A program made the translations under genes and the position numbers. DNA of 64,000 bases from Flavobacterium cupriresistens (GTDB lineage: Bacteria; Bacteroidota; Bacteroidia; Flavobacteriales; Flavobacteriaceae): the NCBI RefSeq assembly GCF_020911925.1, contig NZ_CP087134.1, forward strand, positions 62,001-126,000, in the 5' to 3' direction. Of this stretch, positions 33,502 to 41,268 are shown in pieces (the first letter of the stretch is position 1; each line of letters begins with the position of its first letter). The notes beneath the pieces are model-generated. The model made no database searches, was not told the origin of the DNA, and was given only the letters and a program-made list of their open reading frames with translations.

Positions 33502-34530
33502 TTAGTTAAAACTTTTCTTTCTTACCAAAAGCCAGATTACTACCGGCGCACCGATAATAGATGTAATTGCGTTTATCGGAAGCGTGACTTCAAATCCCGG
33601 CATTTCTGAAACGATATCACAAAACAACATAATTGTAGCACCAAAAAACAAAGTACTCCAAAACAAAATAGTATGATTACTGGTCTGAAAAGTAAGTTTT
33701 GCGATATGCGGTACTGCCAAACCAATAAAGGCAATCGGACCTGCAAAAGCGGTAATACTTCCTGCCAAAATACTTGTTGCGAATATGATAATCAATCGCG
33801 CTTTCTTGAAATTCAAGCCCACACTTTTGGCATAATTCTCTCCTAGAAGCAAGGCATTTAAAGGTTTTATACTACTCGCGCTTAAAAGCAGCCCAATACT
33901 CACGCAAATCGTAAAAATACCAATGGTAGACCAGGAAAGATTTCCTAAACTCCCCATCGACCAAAAAGTAAATTTCTGAAGCTGTTCTGCGGTACTAAAA
34001 TACGTTAAAACACTTACAATGGCAGTGGTAAAACTTCCAAACATAAGGCCCACAATTAGGATCGCCATAGTGTCCCGCAATTTCTGTGAGACCACCAAAA
34101 CCAATAATAAAACTAAAGTACTTCCTAAAGTAGAGGCTAATACAATTCCGTAAGAAGACAACGCAATTGCACTTAAAAAGGACGGTAAAAATCCGGCTCC
34201 CAAAATCACGAAAGCCACACCTAAACTGGCCCCGGAACTCAATCCTAAAACATAGGGTCCCGCAAGCGGATTCCGAAACAAAGTCTGCATCAGTAAACCA
34301 CTAATTGACAAACCCGTTCCTACCAAAACAGCTGTAATCGCCTTTGGTAATCTGTAATTTATAATGATGTATTCCCATGCCGGTTTACTCGCATGTCCAC
34401 CCGTCAGACTCGTATACACTTCTTTTAACGGAATGGTGACGGAGCCCAGACTAATGCTGGCCAGAAACATAAAAACCAAGCCTAAACCCAGCATCAAAAA
34501 TAAAATAGTATTTCGTTTTTTATCTGCCAA
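33502..34530 (-). CDS. btuC: FecCD-family permease (vitamin B12 import)
   Basis: The 342-residue inner-membrane protein has about ten helices. FecCD/BtuC landmarks are NYRLPKAITAVLVGTGLSISGLLMQTLFRNPLAGPYVLGLSSGA (about 54-97) and AFAGPIAFIGLAVPHIAK (about 258-275), the coupling region to the ATPase. It forms the transmembrane channel of a type II ABC importer with the neighbouring ATPase and binding protein. The start is only 1 base after the btuF stop, hence translationally linked. Confidence 0.92.
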   Translation of the reverse strand: MADKKRNTILFLMLGLGLVFMFLASISLGSVTIPLKEVYTSLTGGHASKPAWEYIIINYRLPKAITAVLVGTGLSISGLLMQTLFRNPLAGPYVLGLSSGASLGVAFVILGAGFLPSFLSAIALSSYGIVLASTLGSTLVLLLVLVVSQKLRDTMAILIVGLMFGSFTTAIVSVLTYFSTAEQLQKFTFWSMGSLGNLSWSTIGIFTICVSIGLLLSASSIKPLNALLLGENYAKSVGLNFKKARLIIIFATSILAGSITAFAGPIAFIGLAVPHIAKLTFQTSNHTILFWSTLFFGATIMLFCDIVSEMPGFEVTLPINAITSIIGAPVVIWLLVRKKSFN

Positions 34531-34531
34531 T

Positions 34532-35674
34532 TTAGTTCAATTTAGCAGCAAAAGTAAACTCATAACCGGGAAGTAAATCCGGATGAAAAATCTTGATATA
34601 ATCTTTTAAAACCAAATCAGGTCGGCTTGGTGATAATTCGTAATAGATAGTACCTCCGGTTGCCCCTAACTTGCTTTCAAAATTATAAACATTTTTATTT
34701 TTAAAAGCATCAAATTCTGTATAGTGCGGATTGTTCTTCCCTAGTTCTTCGAGGTTTTTAACAGCTCCCGTAGCAATCCAAAAATTAGCTGTTTTGGCTT
34801 TTACGAGTACTTTTTCGAAAGACAAACCTTCGCTTCCGGTTCCTTTAAGATCGGCCCATAAATAATTGGCTTGTGCATCTTTCATAAATTCAGCTACCCA
34901 ACTGTTTCCTTTTGCTACATACCAGGTGTCTTCGTACATTGAGCCATATAAAACGGTAGAAGCGGCTTTTTTACCCGCTACTAATTTCTTAGCCTGATTG
35001 TAACTCAAAACAATTTTATCAAACAATTCTTTTGCTTTTTCTTCTTTGCCAAACAGGGCGCCGTAAAGTTTGATCCATTCTGCTTTTCCAAGTGGAGACT
35101 GCTCCATCCAATCGGCCTGAATGAATACATTTAGTCCGCTTTTTTTCAAATTATCCAACATTGGATTGTTGTTGTCTACACCAAACGTTACAATTAAATC
35201 CGGTGTCAATTCGATTAATTGTTCGATATTCAGTTTCTCGTTCTGCCCCACATTTTTAACAGCTCCTTTATCGATTAATGCTCTTGTTTTCTCAGAAGAA
35301 ACATAATCGGTATGTGGAAAACCTACCAGTTTGTTCTCTACTTCGAGCATTTCCAGAAACGGAATATTGGTTGTTGAGGTCACTACAACAGACTCCAAAG
35401 GAACTTTTATAGCAGGATAAGATTGTAAACTATCCGGAACTTCCGCTGTTTTTTCTTTTAAAATATACGTGTAGTTTTTATTGGCATTTGGCCACGGATT
35501 TGAAACCGTTACCACCGAATAACCTTCGTGTTTTACAATAGAAAGCCCCGAAGCATATTCTATACTGTTTTTTGCAATTTCAGATTTTACGCTTTCTGTA
35601 TTCTCATTCTTTTTGCATCCAACCAGAAGAAAAAAAGAAAAAACAAAAATAAATTTAGATACTAAATGTTTCAT
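34532..35674 (-). CDS. btuF: Cobalamin-type ABC substrate-binding lipoprotein
   Basis: The 380-residue lipoprotein (lipidated Cys at about 20 in LVGCKK) has two class III lobes joined by a long helix. Recognisable pieces are VVVTSTTNIPFLEMLEVENKLVGFP, IELTPDLIVTFGVDN and KTANFWIATGAV. It captures the substrate in the periplasm for BtuCD. Unlike btuB, no cobalamin riboswitch is visible in the 166 bases upstream. Specificity for B12 comes from context. Confidence 0.85.
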   Translation of the reverse strand: MKHLVSKFIFVFSFFLLVGCKKNENTESVKSEIAKNSIEYASGLSIVKHEGYSVVTVSNPWPNANKNYTYILKEKTAEVPDSLQSYPAIKVPLESVVVTSTTNIPFLEMLEVENKLVGFPHTDYVSSEKTRALIDKGAVKNVGQNEKLNIEQLIELTPDLIVTFGVDNNNPMLDNLKKSGLNVFIQADWMEQSPLGKAEWIKLYGALFGKEEKAKELFDKIVLSYNQAKKLVAGKKAASTVLYGSMYEDTWYVAKGNSWVAEFMKDAQANYLWADLKGTGSEGLSFEKVLVKAKTANFWIATGAVKNLEELGKNNPHYTEFDAFKNKNVYNFESKLGATGGTIYYELSPSRPDLVLKDYIKIFHPDLLPGYEFTFAAKLN

Positions 35675-35840
35675 AAGTAGGTTATAGGTATAGTATTTGT
35701 AATTCGTGATAAATATAGGTCATTTTGAATCATTACAATTTCATAATGCCGGTTTCAATTAACAGCAAAGGTAAATCAATTTCTATTTTTTTTACCCCTC
35801 TTTAATCTGACAAAATTAAATAAATATTATCTTTACCTAC

Positions 35841-36203
35841 ATGAATACCACAAAAACAAAAGTTTGCTCAAGCTGTGAATCTACTTTTAGCTGCGGAGAT
35901 ATTTCTGTTGAGAACAAATGTTGGTGCAATAATTACCCTCCTATTTTTAATCTCTCCGAAGGCGGCGATTGTCTTTGTCCGGCTTGCTTTAAAGAAGCCT
36001 GTGAAGATAAAATTGAAGCTTATGTAGAAACTTTAACTCCGGAAAAAGCGCTTCACAATAAAGCCGCAGCCTTACCCAAATCAGAACAGTTAATTGAGGG
36101 AATTGATTATTATCTCGAAGACAACAAATATGTTTTTAAAGCCTGGTTTCACCTAAAAAGAGGCAACTGTTGCGGAAACGGATGCAGACATTGTCCTTAT
36201 TAA
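35841..36203 (+). CDS. Cysteine-rich CWC plus DUF5522 protein
   Basis: The 120-residue cytosolic protein is a fusion of two small Cys-rich parts. Residues 1-50 (VCSSCESTFSCG, KCWCNNYPPIF, CLCPACF) match the CWC domain. Residues 85-120 (GIDYYLEDNKYVFKAWFHLKRGNCCGNGCRHCPY) match DUF5522. Eight to twelve Cys could hold zinc or an iron-sulfur cluster. No activity is known. It heads the plus-strand B12 gene group, divergent from btuF. Confidence 0.8.
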   Translation: MNTTKTKVCSSCESTFSCGDISVENKCWCNNYPPIFNLSEGGDCLCPACFKEACEDKIEAYVETLTPEKALHNKAAALPKSEQLIEGIDYYLEDNKYVFKAWFHLKRGNCCGNGCRHCPY

Positions 36204-36344
36204 TACTGTGAAATGTAAAATGTTTTTTGCAAAAAGTGAATTGCAAATTACCAATTACGGTTTAGTATCTCTTTCCATTTACATCTCACAAATAACATTT
36301 TACATTTTACAATCAACATCTCATAAATAACATCTCATAAAAAA

Positions 36345-36854
36345 ATGATCTATCTAATTACAGGCGGCGAGCGATCCGGGAAAAGCAGTTATGCTCAAAA
36401 TTTGGCTTTGCAACTTTCTAGTACGCCCATATATGTCGCAACGGCAAGAAAATGGGATGCCGATTTTCAGAATAGAATCGACCGACACCAACAGGAACGT
36501 GACGAGCGTTGGACGAATATTGAAAAAGAAAAACATTTAAGCGAAATTGACTTCACCGGAAGCGTAGCACTCATCGATTGTGTCACCCTATGGCTTACGA
36601 ATTTTTTCGTTGATACTAAAAATGACGTGTCTTTATCTTTAGAAGAAGCCAAAGCTGAATTTGAAAAAATAGCCAATCAAAAAGACGCGATCTTGATCAT
36701 TGTTACTAATGAAATTGGAATGGGCGTTCACGCAGAAACTCATATCGGAAGGAAATTTACCGAGTTGCAAGGCTGGATGAATCAATTTTTGGCTTCAAAA
36801 GCAGATGAGGTTGTTTTGATGGTCTCTGGAATTCCGGTTAAAATAAAAGGCTAG
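36345..36854 (+). CDS. cobU: Adenosylcobinamide kinase / adenosylcobinamide-phosphate guanylyltransferase
   Basis: The bifunctional 169-residue enzyme phosphorylates adenosylcobinamide and then transfers GMP, making adenosylcobinamide-GDP for CobS. P-loop ITGGERSGKSS is at residues 5-15, RIDRHQQERDERW (about 43-55) carries the His that accepts GMP, and IVTNEIGMGVH is near residue 124. It acts in the nucleotide-loop branch of B12 assembly and salvage. It begins 141 bases after the CWC gene and precedes the bluB-cobT fusion. Confidence 0.93.
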   Translation: MIYLITGGERSGKSSYAQNLALQLSSTPIYVATARKWDADFQNRIDRHQQERDERWTNIEKEKHLSEIDFTGSVALIDCVTLWLTNFFVDTKNDVSLSLEEAKAEFEKIANQKDAILIIVTNEIGMGVHAETHIGRKFTELQGWMNQFLASKADEVVLMVSGIPVKIKG

Positions 36855-36930
36855 TTGTAGTAAATTCCAAATCTCAAATTCCAAATTCCAACGCATTTAT
36901 TCGCTTTTTGGAATTTGGAATTTTTAATAT
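36855..36930. repeat. AATTCCAA inverted repeat
   Basis: AAATTCCAAATCTCAAATTCCAAATTCCAA-like words at 36863-36892 face TTTTTGGAATTTGGAATTTTT at 36906-36926, giving a long imperfect hairpin in the cobU-bluB/cobT spacer. Same family as in the 3.9, 14.4 and 55 kb spacers. Confidence 0.6.
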
Positions 36931-36947
36931 TGTAATTTTACAAGCTT

Positions 36948-38627
36948 ATGAGTTATTTAGACGATATTTTAAAATCACGTCGGGACACCCGACATTTCAC
37001 CGCAGAGGAAATACCTGATGAAGTAATCAACAAAGCTTTACAGGCAGGACATTGGGCTCCTTCTGTTGGTTTAACTGATGCTACAAAATACTACATCATC
37101 AGATCGACTGAAGTTAAAAGTGCCATCAAAAATTTATTTTTAGAGTATAATAAAAAAGCCGAAGCTCTTACAGACAATCCAGAGCAAAAAGAGCATTATA
37201 AATCGCTGAAATTAGAAGCGATTGAAGAAGCTCCAATTGGACTTATTATCGCTTATGACCGAGCGGTTTTAAATCAATTCACTATTGGAACGGTTGGAAG
37301 TAATGAAGCGGTTAAATTTAGTTCCGTTTGTGCCGCACAAAACATTTGGCTTTCGCTTACTGAACAAGGTTTTGGGATGGGATGGGTTTCTATTCTAAAC
37401 TATTATCAATTCAAAAAAATACTCGATCTACCGGAGAACATCGAACCCCTTGGTTATTTCTGTATCGGAAAACCGGCTACCAATTACGATAACCAGCCGA
37501 TGTTGCAACAACTCAACTGGAAACAAAAATCGGAAGTCCCTGATGTGACCGAAATTACTAATGTGCTTGAAAGTGTGGTTTCGAATCTTCAAATAAATCC
37601 ACAATCAGCATCTAAGGACCAATCGGATTTCAATACCCTTTTGCAGGAAAAAATAGATTCTAAAACCAAACCTATCGGTGCTTTGGGCATTTTAGAAACC
37701 TTGGCTTTGCAAATGGGACATGTTTTTGAAACTTTAAATCCTAAAATAAAAAGTCCAAATATCGTTGTTTTTGCAGCCGATCATGGAATTTCAAATCATG
37801 GTGTCAGTGCCTATCCACAAGATGTTACCCGCCAAATGGTTGCTAATTTTCTCGAAGAGGGCGCGGCAATAAATGTTTTCTGCAAACAAAATGACATTAC
37901 ATTATCTATTGTAGATGCGGGTGTGAACTATGATTTTCCAACAAATGCCAAATTAATAAATGCCAAAATTGCAAAAGGAACACAATCGTTTTTACACGCT
38001 CCCGCTATGAGCGAAACGGAGCTGCAATTGTGCTTTGAAAAAGGAAAATCCATTGTAAATGCTATCGCAGAAACGGATTCTAATTGCATTGGTTTTGGTG
38101 AAATGGGAATTGGAAACACCTCTACAGCAGCAGTATTAATGAGTCTTCTAACGGGTTTTCCGATCGAAGAATGTGTTGGAAGAGGAACTGGTGTTGAAGA
38201 CGAAAAACTGATCCAAAAACAAAACATACTGAAAAAAGCGATTGAAAATTATGCAGGTCAAACGGAAATGCAACAGCAATTGGCTTATTTTGGAGGTTTT
38301 GAAATTATACAAATGGCGGGTGGTATGCTAGCTGCTTATGATCGTAAAATGTTGATTTTGGTCGATGGCTTTATTTGTAGTGTAGCATATTTAATAGCTT
38401 CGAAAATAAATCCGAATATTAAAAGAAATGCCGTTTTTTGCCACGTTTCAGCCGAGCAGGCCCATCAGAAATTATTAAACTATTTAGAAGCGAAACCTAT
38501 TCTAAATTTAGATTTACGCTTGGGAGAAGGAACAGGCTGCGCGATTGCTCTTCCAATTTTAAAATCGGCAGAAGCTTTTCTGAATGAAATGGCTACTTTT
38601 GAAAATGCGGGGGTTAGCAAAAAGTAA
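36948..38627 (+). CDS. cobT: BluB-CobT fusion: 5,6-dimethylbenzimidazole synthase and nicotinate-nucleotide phosphoribosyltransferase
   Basis: The 559-residue protein joins two enzymes of lower-ligand supply. Residues about 1-205 are a BluB-type flavin destructase (SRRDTRHFTAEEIPDEV, GHWAPSVGL, LTEQGFGMGWVSIL) that makes dimethylbenzimidazole from reduced FMN with O2. Residues about 225-550 are CobT (KTKPIGALGILE, VFAADHGISNHGVS, FGEMGIGNTSTAAV) with catalytic Glu527 in LRLGEGTGCAIAL, which activates the base to alpha-ribazole phosphate. The fusion would pass the base from one site to the next. Needs oxygen, fitting an aerobe. Between cobU and the REP transposase. Confidence 0.93.
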   Translation: MSYLDDILKSRRDTRHFTAEEIPDEVINKALQAGHWAPSVGLTDATKYYIIRSTEVKSAIKNLFLEYNKKAEALTDNPEQKEHYKSLKLEAIEEAPIGLIIAYDRAVLNQFTIGTVGSNEAVKFSSVCAAQNIWLSLTEQGFGMGWVSILNYYQFKKILDLPENIEPLGYFCIGKPATNYDNQPMLQQLNWKQKSEVPDVTEITNVLESVVSNLQINPQSASKDQSDFNTLLQEKIDSKTKPIGALGILETLALQMGHVFETLNPKIKSPNIVVFAADHGISNHGVSAYPQDVTRQMVANFLEEGAAINVFCKQNDITLSIVDAGVNYDFPTNAKLINAKIAKGTQSFLHAPAMSETELQLCFEKGKSIVNAIAETDSNCIGFGEMGIGNTSTAAVLMSLLTGFPIEECVGRGTGVEDEKLIQKQNILKKAIENYAGQTEMQQQLAYFGGFEIIQMAGGMLAAYDRKMLILVDGFICSVAYLIASKINPNIKRNAVFCHVSAEQAHQKLLNYLEAKPILNLDLRLGEGTGCAIALPILKSAEAFLNEMATFENAGVSKK

Positions 38628-38644
38628 CTTTTAATATGTAGAAT

Positions 38645-39085
38645 ATGCCTTTTCTTAAAATTTATATTCATTTTGTTTGGAGTACAAAAAACAGGGTTCC
38701 TCACTTAAGTTCTTTCGAATTACGAGAAAAAGTATGGAAACATATCAAAGTGAATGCCCAAGAAAAAGGAATTTACATTGATCACATAAATGGGTACTCA
38801 GATCATTGTCATTGTTTAATTTCATTAGGTGCCGATCAAAGTATTCAAAAAATTATGCACTTAATAAAAGGCGAATCTTCTTTTTGGATTAATAAAAATA
38901 AGTTAACTAAAGAAAAATTTGAATGGCAAGATGAGTATTTTGATATCTCCGTTTCTGAATCAATAGTTGATAAGGTAAGGTATTATATAAAAAATCAAGA
39001 ATTACACCATAAGAATAAAACATTTCAAGAAGAATATGATGAGATTATTAGAAAATTTGGGTTTCAAAAAATAAATCCTAAATAA
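38645..39085 (+). CDS. REP-associated tyrosine transposase (IS200-like Y1 HUH family)
   Basis: The 146-residue single-strand DNA transposase has the HUH pair H54-C-H56 (YSDHCHCLI) and catalytic Tyr114 with Gln118 in VRYYIKNQELHH. KTFQEEY follows, as in flavobacterial relatives. Such enzymes cut DNA hairpins and use Mg2+. It starts 17 bases after the cobT stop, inside the cob gene run, and is followed directly by three near-identical palindromic repeats. Being single-copy beside its palindromes fits a RAYT more than a free IS200 insertion. All key residues look intact, so it may be active. Confidence 0.88.
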   Translation: MPFLKIYIHFVWSTKNRVPHLSSFELREKVWKHIKVNAQEKGIYIDHINGYSDHCHCLISLGADQSIQKIMHLIKGESSFWINKNKLTKEKFEWQDEYFDISVSESIVDKVRYYIKNQELHHKNKTFQEEYDEIIRKFGFQKINPK

Positions 39086-39460
39086 AATTTGGCTAAAGTT
39101 TTTTCTAATTTAAATTTTATAATCCTCCAGATTTATCTGGAGGTAATTCAATAAAAAAACAGCTCTGACACAATCTATAAATTTATAATACAGCAAAAAC
39201 AAATTGAATCGCAAAGAGTTATGCGCATAAAATTTGGCTAAAGCCCTTTTTAATTTAAACTTGGTAACCTCCAGATAAATCTGGAGGCAATTCAATAAAA
39301 AAATAGTCCCTAACATAATCTATGAAATTTATAGCACTGTAAAGACAAATAGAATCTCAAATAGTTATATGCATAAAATTTGACTAAAACCCTTTTTAAT
39401 TTAAACTTGATAACCTCCAGATAAATCTGGAGGCAATTCAATAAAAACATTTCAAATCAC
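39086..39460. repeat. REP-like array, three units of about 145 bases
   Basis: Each unit contains TTTGGCTAAAG or TTTGACTAAAA, then a 20-base palindrome of form CCTCCAGAT-NN-ATCTGGAGG (39124-39143, 39268-39287, 39414-39433) and the tail CAATTCAATAAAA (or TAATTCAATAAAA). Spacing is 144 and 146 bases. It directly follows the transposase gene on its 3' side. Confidence 0.85.
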
Positions 39461-39572
39461 AAATAACCTTTTCTTTTACTATAATTTTACAAAAAACACC
39501 AAATAGAAATCCACTAAAAATTCAGAAAAACATTAATTTCAAAAAAAGAAAGCCTTTGTACAGATTCAATTG

Positions 39573-39625
39573 CCAACATCTTTAGATGTTGGTTTCATGA
39601 AAGCAATCAAACTGGCTTTAGCCAA
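39573..39625. repeat. Second palindrome type closing the REP region
   Basis: CCAACATCT-TT-AGATGTTGG (39573-39592) has the same 9+2+9 geometry as the CCTCCAGAT palindromes but a different sequence. GGCTTTAGCC (39615-39624) is the inverse of the GGCTAAAG word that opens each unit. Together they frame the array before cobS. Confidence 0.7.
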
Positions 39626-39645
39626 ATAACTACATACTCTTACCA

Positions 39646-40443
39646 ATGAAAAAAGAACTCCATATATTCTTCACTGCGCTCATGTTTTACACCCGGATTC
39701 CATGTCCAAAAAACATTGATCATAATCCCGATTATCTAAATAAAGCAACACGCTATTTCCCTTTGATAGGCTGGATTGTTGGAAGTATTTCCTTTTTGGC
39801 ATTTTATTTTTTTTCTCTTTTTCTGTCGGTAGAAACAGCTGTGATACTCGCTTTTATTGCTTCTATATTAACTACAGGAGCTTTTCATGAAGATGGCTTT
39901 GCAGATGTTTGTGATGGTTTTGGCGGAGGCTGGACCAAGGAAAAAATACTACTCATTATGAAAGACAGCGCTATTGGTGCCTATGGTGCCATTGGTTTGG
40001 TTTTGCTTTTTTTATTAAAGTTCAAACTGCTTTCAGAATCTATAGCACCTTTTCAAGTTCAGGATTCAACAGCACTTTTTCAAATTTTCTTATTATTTGT
40101 TTCAGCTCATGCTTTGAGTCGTTTGGCAGCGATTAGTATCATTTTCACTCATGAGTATTCGCGTGATGATGCTTCAAGTAAAAGCAAACCCATTGCTAAA
40201 AGCAATACCTGGAAAGAAATTTTGGGTTCCTTTTTCTTTGGATTAGTCCCTCTACTTGTGCTTTCCTATTTCAAATACCAGATTCTTTTGGTTTTAATTC
40301 CTGTTTTTTTGACCCGTTATTTTTTAGCGCGTTACTTTCAGAAATGGATTGACGGTTATACGGGCGACTGCTTGGGAGCTACGCAACAGGTGTGTGAAGT
40401 TGTTTATTATTTAGCGCTTCTTTTGATATGGAAATTTATTTAG
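39646..40443 (+). CDS. cobS: Adenosylcobinamide-GDP ribazoletransferase (cobalamin synthase)
   Basis: The 265-residue integral membrane enzyme joins adenosylcobinamide-GDP with alpha-ribazole (or its phosphate) to finish cobalamin. Marks are MFYTRIPCP (about 13-21), FHEDGFADVCDGFGGGWTKEKILLIMKDSAIGAYG (about 80-114) with the metal-binding Asp residues, and a C-terminal GYTGDCLGATQQVCEV. It has six or seven hydrophobic helices. The 3' end overlaps cobC by 16 bases. It is separated from cobU and bluB-cobT by the transposase/REP block. Confidence 0.94.
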   Translation: MKKELHIFFTALMFYTRIPCPKNIDHNPDYLNKATRYFPLIGWIVGSISFLAFYFFSLFLSVETAVILAFIASILTTGAFHEDGFADVCDGFGGGWTKEKILLIMKDSAIGAYGAIGLVLLFLLKFKLLSESIAPFQVQDSTALFQIFLLFVSAHALSRLAAISIIFTHEYSRDDASSKSKPIAKSNTWKEILGSFFFGLVPLLVLSYFKYQILLVLIPVFLTRYFLARYFQKWIDGYTGDCLGATQQVCEVVYYLALLLIWKFI

Positions 40444-40970
40444 TACGTCATACCGAAACGATCTGCGAAAAGGGCATTTGCTACGGACAATCTGATGTCG
40501 CTCTAGCAGAACCTTTTGAACTTATTTTTGAAAATATCATTTCACAATTGCCACAAGAAGCGATTCTCTTCTCAAGCCCTTTACAACGCTGTGTAATTTT
40601 AGCAAAACACATTCAAAACGAAATCAAAACCATTTCTTACCAGGAAGACAAAAGACTAATGGAAATGAATTTTGGAGATTGGGAAATGAAAAACTGGAAT
40701 GACATTCTACCCGAACAACTTAATCCGTGGATGGAAGATTTTGTGACTGTTCACGCTACAAACGGAGAATCTTTTATTGAATTACATGACAGAACCGGTG
40801 CTTTTTTATCAGAGCAAATTTCAAAAAAAGCAGACCAACCGATAATTATTGTTACCCATGCAGGAGTCATCAGAAGCCTGCTTTGCCACCATACTTCACT
40901 CCCGCTGAAAGATGCTTTTCAGAATAAAGTCGATTTTGGACAAGTCGTCAAAATAAACCTACAGCTGTAA
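40428..40970 (+). CDS. cobC: Alpha-ribazole phosphatase (histidine phosphatase family)
   Basis: The 180-residue enzyme has the phosphohistidine catalytic motif LVRHTET (residues 5-11, His8), the ICYGQSDV segment typical of CobC, FSSPLQRC (about 48) and a second catalytic His in IIVTHAGVIRSLL (about 141-153). It removes phosphate from alpha-ribazole 5'-phosphate or adenosylcobalamin 5'-phosphate. The gene overlaps cobS by 16 bases and ends about 40 bases before the riboswitch promoter. Confidence 0.9.
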   Translation: MEIYLVRHTETICEKGICYGQSDVALAEPFELIFENIISQLPQEAILFSSPLQRCVILAKHIQNEIKTISYQEDKRLMEMNFGDWEMKNWNDILPEQLNPWMEDFVTVHATNGESFIELHDRTGAFLSEQISKKADQPIIIVTHAGVIRSLLCHHTSLPLKDAFQNKVDFGQVVKINLQL

Positions 40971-41006
40971 ATTTGTTTTAGGAATTCACATAAAAAACAG
41001 ACCAAA

Positions 41007-41039
41007 TTTGAAAATTCAATAATTTTAACTTTATCTTTG
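41007..41039 (+). promoter_or_regulatory. Promoter of the riboswitch-btuB transcript
   Basis: TTTG (41007-41010), 21-base spacer, TATCTTTG (41032-41039): a full Bacteroidota consensus promoter about 10 bases upstream of the riboswitch. Confidence 0.8.
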
Positions 41040-41050
41040 CAAAAAATTTA

Positions 41051-41232
41051 AGGTTGTGTTACTGATTTATTTAGCACATTAAAAAGGGAATCAAGTAAAA
41101 ACTTGAGCTGTACCCGCAACTGTAAGCTTAGTTCAGAAATGAATGCTTGTTGTTAACTACAAAACCACTGCTCGCTTTGGCGAATGGGAAGGTAAACAAC
41201 AAGACGCGAGCCAGGAGACCTGCCTTTGTAAC
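41051..41232 (+). promoter_or_regulatory. Cobalamin riboswitch
   Basis: The leader holds the conserved core words GGGAA (41086-41090), GCTGTACCCGCAACTGT (41107-41122) and the B12 box GCGAGCCAGGAGACCTGCC (41206-41224) in the right order and spacing. Adenosylcobalamin binding would shut off the downstream TonB receptor gene. A small hairpin follows before the start codon. Confidence 0.93.
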
Positions 41233-41240
41233 TAATATCG

Positions 41241-41260
41241 AACTCTCGGGAACAAGAGTT
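41241..41260 (+). promoter_or_regulatory. Expression-platform hairpin
   Basis: AACTCT (41241-41246) and AGAGTT (41255-41260) form a 6-bp stem with an 8-base loop, ending 8 bases before the ATG at 41269. There is no T-run, so it is more likely translational control than termination. Inference. Confidence 0.4.
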
Positions 41261-41268
41261 TAGAAATT

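Noticed and set aside
35675..35840. Cobalamin riboswitch upstream of btuF
   Set aside because: No B12 box or GCxxxxCCCGC word on the minus strand; the spacer is too short for the full structure.
39086..39460. Possible CRISPR array near the transposase
   Set aside because: Spacing of 145 bases, the in-between sequence is conserved, and the palindromes fit REP elements.
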